Assembly: GCA_945487445.1 (NCBI GenBank)
Contig: CALYTU010000010.1
Location: forward strand, 1-24,620
Reading direction: 5' to 3'
Length of the DNA stretch: 24,620 bases
DNA from: an uncultured Clostridia bacterium
GTDB lineage: Bacteria; Bacillota; Clostridia; Oscillospirales; Oscillospiraceae
Shown here: positions 7,814-13,706 of the stretch, piece by piece
Layout: each line of letters opens with the position of its first letter
Numbering within the stretch: position 1 is the stretch's first letter
Translations under genes and position numbers: made by a program
The notes under the pieces: generated by a model
The model's database searches: none
Seen by the model: the letters and a program-made list of their open reading frames with translations, nothing else
What the model was told of the DNA's origin: nothing

Positions 7814-8644
7814 ATGTCGACCATTCTTGACGGAAAACGAGTCGCGGCGGCGCTTCAGGCCGAGCTGAAGGCCCGGGTGGACGCGCTGTATCTTGATTAC
7901 GTTTTTCCGGTTCTTGCCACCATCCGGGTTGGAGAGGATTCTGCCGCGATCAGCTATGAGACCGGTATGCTCAAGGCCGCCAAGGCCACTGGCGTTCGGG
8001 TCCGCCGCTATATCCTGCCCGCCGATGTCACTCAGGCCGATGTCGCCCAGTTGATCCGGGAAATCAACGACGACAAGCTTCTTTCCGGTCTGCTGCTGCT
8101 GCGCCCCCTGCCCGCTCATATGGACGAAGAGGCGTTGACTTCCCTGATTTCCCCCCGGAAGGATGTGGACTGCGCCAATCTCAAGGCCCTTCCCTGGTTC
8201 GTGCCCTGCACAGCGGAGGCCTGTATGGAGCTTCTGCGCCGCTACGACCTGCCCGTCGAGGGCAGGCGAGCCGTGGTCTTGGGTCGGTCGCGCACCGCTG
8301 GCCTGCCGGCCGCAAAGCTTTTGCTGGAGGCCAACGCCACCGTCACCGTCTGCCACAGCCGAACCGGGGACCTTGCCGCCGTAGCCAGGGAAGGGGATAT
8401 TCTTCTGGCGGCTCTGGGCCGACGGGGCATGATTCAAGCCGACTTTGTCAAGCCCGGGGCAGTCGTTCTGGACGTGGGGATTCATCGCAGCCCGGACACG
8501 GGCCGCCTCTGCGGTGATGTAGACTTCGACACCGTTTTTCCTGTGGCGGGCGCTCTGACCCCCGTCCCCGGGGGCGTGGGTGCCGTGACCTCCACCATTC
8601 TGATGCGCCATGTCATTGACGAAGCGGAAAGGAGCGCCCGGTGA
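7814..8644 (+). CDS. folD: FolD-like methylenetetrahydrofolate dehydrogenase, altered cyclohydrolase site
   Basis: Member of the FolD family (methylene-THF dehydrogenase/methenyl-THF cyclohydrolase), 276 residues. The fold is clear: an N-terminal catalytic half, the DVD element (Asp119), a nucleotide-binding loop GRSRTAGLPAAKLLL, and the C-terminal TPVPGGVGAVTSTIL. Compared with the family, Tyr48 is present but the catalytic lysine of Y-x-x-x-K is Met52, and the usual Gln of the QLPLP motif is Leu96. Those two positions are required for cyclohydrolase activity in characterised homologues, so the protein may be only a dehydrogenase or have another role. The start at 7814 (GGGGG before it) is chosen because homology begins there; a longer in-frame upstream extension lies inside the repeats. 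Its stop overlaps the GTG start of lspA. Family membership is secure, bifunctional activity is not. Confidence 0.87.
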   Translation: MSTILDGKRVAAALQAELKARVDALYLDYVFPVLATIRVGEDSAAISYETGMLKAAKATGVRVRRYILPADVTQADVAQLIREINDDKLLSGLLLLRPLPAHMDEEALTSLISPRKDVDCANLKALPWFVPCTAEACMELLRRYDLPVEGRRAVVLGRSRTAGLPAAKLLLEANATVTVCHSRTGDLAAVAREGDILLAALGRRGMIQADFVKPGAVVLDVGIHRSPDTGRLCGDVDFDTVFPVAGALTPVPGGVGAVTSTILMRHVIDEAERSAR

Positions 8645-9123
8645 ACAAAAAACGCGCCTTCGCCATGGGTCTGTTCATGGCCGCGGCTGTGGCGGCCGAT
8701 CAGCTCACCAAAGCTATCGTCCGGGCCGAGATCCCCTGCGGTACGGCGGTGCCCGTCCTGCCAGGCGTGGTCCAACTCACCCATGTGGAAAATGTTGGAG
8801 CGGCCTTCTCTATGCTGGGAGGCGCCCGGTGGTTCTTCCTCGCGCTGGTTGTCGTCTTTTTCGCTGGCGTCGCCCTGCTGATTCAGAAAAGGATTGTCAA
8901 CAAGCCCGCTGAGCTCTGGGCTCTGGCCGCCATTGGCGGCGGCGCGATCGGCAACGCCATTGACCGGGCCGTTTTTGGCGCGGTCACGGATATGATCGAG
9001 CCGTTGTTCGTAAACTTCGCTGTTTTCAATGTCGCCGACTGCTTCATCACCTGCGGAGCAATCTTCCTTGTGGTGTATGTCCTGTTTTTCGACGGCGGCA
9101 AGCAGAACGATAGGAAAAAGTGA
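8641..9123 (+). CDS. lspA: Lipoprotein signal peptidase (signal peptidase II)
   Basis: An inner-membrane aspartyl peptidase that removes the signal peptide of prolipoproteins after diacylglyceryl transfer. The 160-residue protein has four expected hydrophobic segments and the family motifs: DQLTK near the N-terminus, NVGAAFSML, GNAIDR with catalytic Asp108, and FNVADCFI with catalytic Asp133. It starts with GTG, whose last bases overlap the folD-like stop (GTGA), so translation is likely coupled. The gene precedes rluD, a pairing common in Firmicutes. A lipoprotein serpin encoded at 17967 would be one local substrate. Confidence 0.96.
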   Translation: MNKKRAFAMGLFMAAAVAADQLTKAIVRAEIPCGTAVPVLPGVVQLTHVENVGAAFSMLGGARWFFLALVVVFFAGVALLIQKRIVNKPAELWALAAIGGGAIGNAIDRAVFGAVTDMIEPLFVNFAVFNVADCFITCGAIFLVVYVLFFDGGKQNDRKK

Positions 9124-9133
9124 GCGGGTATCT

Positions 9134-10051
9134 ATGACAGTGCAAGCTGAAAGCTCCGGAATCCGCCTGGACGTGTTTTTATCCCAGGCCCTTGAGAATA
9201 TGACCCGCTCCGCTGCCCAGAAGCTGCTGGAGGCCGGGGCTGTGACCCTGGCGGGAACCCCCCTGCGCAAGCAGGATAAAACCGTCGCGGGGGCAAGCTA
9301 TGAGGTGATCCTGCCCGAGGTACGGGAGACAGCCATCGAGCCCCGGGACCTGCCTTTGGAGGTGGTTTGGGAGGATGCCGACGTGCTGGTGATTAACAAG
9401 CCGAAGGGCGTCGTGGTCCATCCGGCCCCCGGACACTGGGATGATACTCTGGTTAACGCGCTGATGTTCCACTGCCGCGACAGTCTCTCAGGCATCAACG
9501 GGGAGCTTCGGCCCGGAATTGTCCACCGCATCGACAAGGATACCTCGGGCCTTTTGATCGTGGCAAAAAACGATTTCGCCCACCAGGCGCTGGCCGCCCA
9601 GCTCCAGGACCACAGCCTGTCCCGGACCTACGAAGCCATTGTCAAGGGCGGCTTTCGGGAGGACGCCGGCACTGTGGACGCTCCGATTGGCCGCCACCCC
9701 GTGGATCGCAAAAAAATGGCCGTTACGGAGAAAAACAGCCGTCCCGCCGTGACCCATTGGCGGGTGATGGAAAGACTGGGGCAATATACCCTGGTGGAGT
9801 GCCGCCTGGAGACGGGCCGGACCCATCAGATTCGAGTCCACATGGCCCATATCCACCACCCCATTTTGGGGGATACGGTCTATGGCAGCCCCAAGCCTGA
9901 GCTCGGCCAGAGCAGCCAATGCCTTCACGCCCGCACCCTGACCTTCCGCCACCCACGCACCGGTGAACCCGTCACCGTCACCTGCTCCAGACCCACCGGA
10001 TTCGAGGCGGTTTTGGAAAAGCTTCGGCTGATTTGTAAGAAAGCACCGTAA
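9134..10051 (+). CDS. rluD: RluA/RluD-family 23S rRNA pseudouridine synthase
   Basis: Converts specific uridines in structured RNA, most likely large-subunit rRNA, to pseudouridine. The 305-residue protein has an N-terminal S4 RNA-binding domain (about residues 10-70, IRLDVFLSQALENMTRSAAQ) and the RluA catalytic motif HRIDKDTSGLL with catalytic Asp134. It also has the later family element ETGRTHQIRVHMAHIHHPILGD. The start at 9134 is chosen because the S4 domain begins directly after it; upstream in-frame residues overlap lspA. The gap to lspA is 10 bases, and a terminator follows at 10053. The exact target positions cannot be told from the sequence; RluD is the best-fitting subgroup because of the S4 domain and the lspA neighbour. 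Confidence 0.93.
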   Translation: MTVQAESSGIRLDVFLSQALENMTRSAAQKLLEAGAVTLAGTPLRKQDKTVAGASYEVILPEVRETAIEPRDLPLEVVWEDADVLVINKPKGVVVHPAPGHWDDTLVNALMFHCRDSLSGINGELRPGIVHRIDKDTSGLLIVAKNDFAHQALAAQLQDHSLSRTYEAIVKGGFREDAGTVDAPIGRHPVDRKKMAVTEKNSRPAVTHWRVMERLGQYTLVECRLETGRTHQIRVHMAHIHHPILGDTVYGSPKPELGQSSQCLHARTLTFRHPRTGEPVTVTCSRPTGFEAVLEKLRLICKKAP

Positions 10052-10052
10052 A

Positions 10053-10091
10053 AAAGAAGTAAGAGGATTTCACCCCCTTACTTCTTTCTTT
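10053..10091 (+). terminator. Intrinsic terminator after rluD
   Basis: AAAGAAGTAAGAGG pairs with CCCCCTTACTTCTTT around a short loop and is followed by CTTTG. It sits directly after the rluD stop codon and probably ends the fhs-folD-lspA-rluD unit. Confidence 0.75.
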
Positions 10092-10214
10092 GTATCTGTT
10101 CAGTATCCTGTCATTTCGAGGCGATTCATCGCCGAGAAATCCGTATTATCTACGCAAAAAGGAACGGATTTCTCACTTCGTTCGAAATGACAGATGGGGC
10201 TACTGAATAGATAC
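10092..10214. repeat. Inverted pair of a dispersed TGTCATTTCGA repeat
   Basis: The left arm (10092-10144) reads GTATCTGTTCAGTATCC, TGTCATTTCGA, then GAGAAATCCGT. The right arm (10162-10214) carries the same layout on the minus strand, and includes GAACGAAGTGAGAAATCC. The right arm is identical over about 53 bases to the sequence at 24568-24620, in opposite orientation. The right arm also encodes the last four residues and the TAG stop of the flippase gene. No transposase is present, so this is either a MITE-like mobile repeat or an intergenic hairpin repeat. Confidence 0.8.
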
Positions 10215-11528
10215 CTTTCTTTTTTCTTCTTCCGCATAACAGAGCTCCGGTTCGTCCACCACGAGCAGCAGTCTGCGCAGGCTCAGGAAGAAATTGACCA
10301 AATGAGACAGGCAATAGGTGAACAGATAGCCCCAAATACCAAAACGGGGCAGGAGCAGCCAGAGACCCAGCACGTCGATAACATTGGTAAAGCTGTTGTA
10401 GCGCACCAGATGAAGCTGCTGGCCCATTCCCTTTTGCAGACCGTCCACAATGGCGTCCGGGTAGAGGAAGAGCACGAGCGGCGCGAAAATTCTCAGATAC
10501 CGTCCCGCCTCCTCGCTGCCATAGATTACGCGCCCGAGAATACCGCCTCCGAACCAAAGCGCCGTTGCCACGGTCAGGGCAAGCCCCCCTGTCAGCAGCA
10601 AGCTTTTCCGCACCAGCCGACGCATGGAACAGTGATCCTTCTTTGCCAGCAGGCAGGCCAGTTCCGAAACCATGAGTTCGCAAAGGGCGAAGATTCCCTC
10701 CGCCGGAAACCAGAGAAGGGGGAATACCATGCCGGAAATGGTCCCATAGGCTGCCAGTGCGGTGTGTCGGGAGCCGGTTTTTTCCAACCCGTAGGGAATC
10801 AGAAATTGCTCCACCGCGCCCAACCCCGCCCGCATATAGTCGTTGACGCCCAGGGGCAGCGCGGTCCGAACCACCGGCGGCAGGGCGCAGGGTAGGGGCA
10901 GGGACCGAGTCAGTCGCAGCCAGAGGATCACAAAGGTGAGAGCCGCCACCCCGTAGGAGCCCGCGACGACCGCCTCGCAGGCCAGGGCTGTGTCGCTTCC
11001 CGCCGCGGCCAGAAGTAAAAAGGTTGCGCCCACGCTTGCCAGCCGCTCCACCAGCTCCACAGCAACCAACTCCTTGACCCGTCCGCAAGCAGTGTAGGCC
11101 GACCGCACAGTGCCCGCCAGGACGGGAAAAGGCAGCAGCAGCCCCAGAAGCCGCAGAGCCGGAGTGGTTCGCGCATCCCGGAGCAGGGCCGTGCTGATCG
11201 GATCGGCCAGCAGGGCCAATCCGCCGCCCACCGCGATACTGACCACCGTTGCGTAGCGCAGGCAGGCACGAAGGGCGGCTGCCACCCCGGGCCGGTCCCC
11301 CTGGCCCCATGCCCTGGCCGTGAGCTGCAGGGCGGCCACCCGCACACCAGATGCGCCCAGGGTCCCTGCAAAGCCTCCAACCGTCAAAATGAGCTGCAAA
11401 ACGCCCATCCCCTCCGCGCCGACCCGCTTGGCCAGAAAGGACTGAAACAGCACCCCCAGCCCGCGCAGAGCCAGCCCGCTCAGCGTCAGCAGCAGCGTTC
11501 CCCGGACCAGCGTCCGCCCCTTGCCCAC
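10200..11528 (-). CDS. MOP-superfamily flippase (SpoVB/polysaccharide exporter-like)
   Basis: A 442-residue polytopic membrane protein of the multidrug/oligosaccharidyl-lipid/polysaccharide flippase superfamily. About 12 hydrophobic segments are visible, and the N-terminal GTLLLTLSGLALRGLGVLFQSFLAKRVGAEGMGVLQL pattern resembles SpoVB and related lipid-linked oligosaccharide flippases (here described by its glycine-rich start rather than a catalytic motif, since the family has none). It would move a lipid-linked precursor for peptidoglycan, spore cortex or a surface glycan. It starts with GTG, with GGGGGG seven to twelve bases before it. Its last residues (VSIQ) and stop codon lie in the dispersed repeat at 10162-10214, so its original C-terminus may have been altered. 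It is somewhat shorter than B. subtilis SpoVB. SpoVB function is possible but not proven. Confidence 0.82.
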   Translation of the reverse strand: MGKGRTLVRGTLLLTLSGLALRGLGVLFQSFLAKRVGAEGMGVLQLILTVGGFAGTLGASGVRVAALQLTARAWGQGDRPGVAAALRACLRYATVVSIAVGGGLALLADPISTALLRDARTTPALRLLGLLLPFPVLAGTVRSAYTACGRVKELVAVELVERLASVGATFLLLAAAGSDTALACEAVVAGSYGVAALTFVILWLRLTRSLPLPCALPPVVRTALPLGVNDYMRAGLGAVEQFLIPYGLEKTGSRHTALAAYGTISGMVFPLLWFPAEGIFALCELMVSELACLLAKKDHCSMRRLVRKSLLLTGGLALTVATALWFGGGILGRVIYGSEEAGRYLRIFAPLVLFLYPDAIVDGLQKGMGQQLHLVRYNSFTNVIDVLGLWLLLPRFGIWGYLFTYCLSHLVNFFLSLRRLLLVVDEPELCYAEEEKRKVSIQ

Positions 11529-11626
11529 GATACCACCCCCCGAAAAAGCCTATGCACAGGGTGCCCCATGTATGAAGCAGCAGGATTTGGAAAGAATACC
11601 GGGTGAAATCCAAAGGAGGGATCACC

Positions 11627-12217
11627 ATGAACTTGCAAAATACCCAGACGTTGAAAAATCTGATGCAGGCCTTCGCCGGGGAGAGCATGGCACGGAACCG
11701 CTACTGCTTCGCCGCGGAGCAGGCAGAGACCGACGGTCTGCCCGTGATCGCGGCCGTCTTCCGCTATACTGCTGATCAGGAGAAGGAGCACGCGGAGATC
11801 TTTGCCAATTATCTGCGCAAGGGCGGAAACCAAAACGTGGAGGTTTCGGGCGGCTTCCCCGTAGACACCGGGGCAGACACCCTCTCCCTGCTGGCCGCCG
11901 CTGCCCATAACGAGGAGCAGGAGCATTCCGATATCTATCCCGCCTTCGCCGCCGTGGCACGGGACGAGGGCTTTGGCGAGGTGGCTCGGAAGCTCGAGCA
12001 GATTGCCGAGGTGGAAAAGTGCCACGCGGGCCGCTTCAATGCCTTCCACAGGCTCCTTTCGGAGCACAAGCTCTTTGTCTCCGACGTGGACTGCGCCTGG
12101 ATCTGCCTGAACTGCGGTCACGAGTTCAATGCCAAGGCCGCTCCGCAAAACTGCCCCGTCTGCGGAGAGAGCGGATATTTCATTCGGGTGGAAATGTCGC
12201 CCTATTCGTATCAATAA
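11627..12217 (+). CDS. rbr: Rubrerythrin
   Basis: A non-haem di-iron peroxidase that protects anaerobes by reducing hydrogen peroxide. The 196-residue protein has an N-terminal ferritin-like four-helix domain with the metal-binding Glu/His pattern (GESMARNRY, EKEHAEIF, NEEQEH, EVEKCHAGRF). It ends in a rubredoxin-like domain with Cys160/Cys163 and Cys176/Cys179. The ATG at 11627 has a perfect AAAGGAGG site before it and is preferred over an in-frame ATG eight codons upstream. It is divergent from the flippase gene, with 98 bases between the starts, and is followed by a bidirectional terminator, so it is probably monocistronic. Electron donors are usually rubredoxin or NADH-rubredoxin reductase, not seen here. 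Confidence 0.96.
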   Translation: MNLQNTQTLKNLMQAFAGESMARNRYCFAAEQAETDGLPVIAAVFRYTADQEKEHAEIFANYLRKGGNQNVEVSGGFPVDTGADTLSLLAAAAHNEEQEHSDIYPAFAAVARDEGFGEVARKLEQIAEVEKCHAGRFNAFHRLLSEHKLFVSDVDCAWICLNCGHEFNAKAAPQNCPVCGESGYFIRVEMSPYSYQ

Positions 12218-12228
12218 CAGATCTGTAA

Positions 12229-12292
12229 TCCGAAAAAACCGTCCCCCAACCAACGAATTCCTCGTTTGATTGGGGGACGCTATTTTGCTTTC
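12229..12292. terminator. Bidirectional terminator between rbr and the DUF4956 gene
   Basis: GTCCCCCAACCAACGA (12241-12256) pairs with TCGTTTGATTGGGGGAC (12262-12278). T-rich tails follow on both strands: GCTATTTTGCTTT on plus and GGTTTTTTCGG on minus. It lies between two convergent genes and can end both transcripts. Confidence 0.85.
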
Positions 12293-12294
12293 CA

Positions 12295-12969
12295 TTAAAA
12301 CGTAACCTCTCCGTCGTGGGCGATGATAGAGCAGGCAGTCACACCCGGAAGGGCCATCACGGCGGCGGTGAGGGCGGCCTCATCGGCGACCCGGAGCTCC
12401 ACAATCAGGTCGATCTGATCCGGGGTCAGGCTCCGGGACTTCACCGCGGCAGCCTTGCTAAACTTCCCGGCAGTCTCCATAACAGCGGCTTCGGCATTGA
12501 GATCCCGGCTGCTGACCAGCAGCAGAACCGGGGCCTTGGCAATGGGCAGGGCGTTGAAGATCCAAAGCAGGAGGGAGAGCACAGCGCTCAGCAAAACGGC
12601 AACCAGCGCGAGGCCTGCCCCGCAAATGATGCCGACGGAAATGGCCCAGAACAGGAAGATCAGGTCCAGCGGGTCCTTGATGGCGGTCCGAAAGCGGACG
12701 ATGGACAGGGCGCCCACCATACCCAGAGAGATGACCACGTTAGACTGGACGGTTAGGATAATGGCCGCCGTGATCTCCGCTATGCCGATCAGGGAGATGC
12801 TGAAATTCTTGTTGAAGAAGGCCTTGCGGCACAGGAAGCGATAGGCGAAGAAGATGTAGACGCCCAGCAGCCCCGCAATCAGCAGACAGGCCAGTATGGT
12901 CGTGGTGGTCAGTTCTCCGGAGGCGTATCCCTCCAGAAATGATTTTTTGAAAATGTCGCCGGTACTCAT
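12295..12969 (-). CDS. DUF4956-family membrane protein
   Basis: A 224-residue membrane protein with about three to four transmembrane segments in its first two thirds and a soluble C-terminal domain (about residues 150-224). The segment VISLGMVGALSIVRFRTAIKDP is characteristic of DUF4956. The ATG at 12969 overlaps the stop of the VTC-domain gene by 4 bases, so the two are translationally coupled; a longer in-frame ORF upstream lies inside the VTC gene and is not used. In Clostridia and other bacteria DUF4956 genes repeatedly sit beside VTC-domain and CotH-like genes, as here, which suggests one surface or polyphosphate-related system. The biochemical function is unknown. Confidence 0.85.
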   Translation of the reverse strand: MSTGDIFKKSFLEGYASGELTTTTILACLLIAGLLGVYIFFAYRFLCRKAFFNKNFSISLIGIAEITAAIILTVQSNVVISLGMVGALSIVRFRTAIKDPLDLIFLFWAISVGIICGAGLALVAVLLSAVLSLLLWIFNALPIAKAPVLLLVSSRDLNAEAAVMETAGKFSKAAAVKSRSLTPDQIDLIVELRVADEAALTAAVMALPGVTACSIIAHDGEVTF

Positions 12970-13670
12970 AGCGTGATGCCTCCCATGGTGTTGTAGATTC
13001 TGCAAAGGGAATACTTGGAAAAGCTCGTCCACTGCAAGCCCTCCAGCTGGAGGGACGCATAGAGCCAGGACGGCAGCAGCTCGTCCCACTTGACCTCCAA
13101 AACACCCTGCCCCGACGGCAGGACCTGCCGGAGAGGAATATCCCGTTCAAAGAAGCGGCCCACGGCCTGGGACGAAGCGATCTGCTCGTCCAGGGTGATG
13201 CGGACATTCCCCGTGTCCAGGACAAAGGGTGCGCGATTATATTGGACAAGGACCTTCGGCCGCAGGACGCGCAGTCTCATGTCGGCCAGCATCCGCCGGA
13301 GCATGGGATCGTGCTCCGGCCGGGGAAAGGGAATCCGGCCGCGCAGCAGGGCCTCGGCGTCGCCCCGTGTCACAAGGGCGGCGTCCTTGTGGGTCATGCC
13401 CCGGACCTTGGCCTTCCGTTCGAGCGAAATCCGCTGATCGGAGGCATTGTAGATTCGCAGCCGGTATTTGGCCCGCGGGTCCGTACCGTCCTCGTTCTCC
13501 CGCATACCGCTGTCTGCGGGATCGTCAAAGTAGACGCTCCGGATGGCATAGCGCCCGTCCGGTCCCGCATGGGGGTCCGGACGAAGCAGGGATCGCAGCC
13601 GCGCCCGTTCCACATCCAACTGGGCGGCAGTGCATTGATACTTGTATTCGTGCCGAAATTCAGCAGCCAA
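12966..13670 (-). CDS. VTC-domain protein, polyphosphate polymerase-like
   Basis: A 234-residue cytosolic protein of the VTC/CYTH-like tunnel fold, related to the catalytic domain of yeast Vtc4 that makes polyphosphate. Basic and acidic residues expected to line the tunnel are visible: FRHEYKY at the start, RYAIRSVYFDD, KYRLRIYN, SLERKAKV, VQYNRAPF and LEVKWDELLPSWL. The start is TTG at 13670, preceded by AGGAGG at good spacing; no in-frame ATG before the conserved FRHEYK segment exists. It sits between a CotH-like gene (36 bases upstream) and DUF4956 (4-base overlap). Bacterial VTC homologues are largely uncharacterised, so the nucleotide or polymer substrate is inferred from the fold only. 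Confidence 0.87.
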   Translation of the reverse strand: MAAEFRHEYKYQCTAAQLDVERARLRSLLRPDPHAGPDGRYAIRSVYFDDPADSGMRENEDGTDPRAKYRLRIYNASDQRISLERKAKVRGMTHKDAALVTRGDAEALLRGRIPFPRPEHDPMLRRMLADMRLRVLRPKVLVQYNRAPFVLDTGNVRITLDEQIASSQAVGRFFERDIPLRQVLPSGQGVLEVKWDELLPSWLYASLQLEGLQWTSFSKYSLCRIYNTMGGITL

Positions 13671-13706
13671 GGAACCACCTCCTTGTTGTCGTTCGCTTCA
13701 TGAATG

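Noticed and set aside
5890..7824. Long minus-strand ORF of 644 codons
   Set aside because: It lies opposite the clear fhs gene, and its translation looks like antisense of a coding region.
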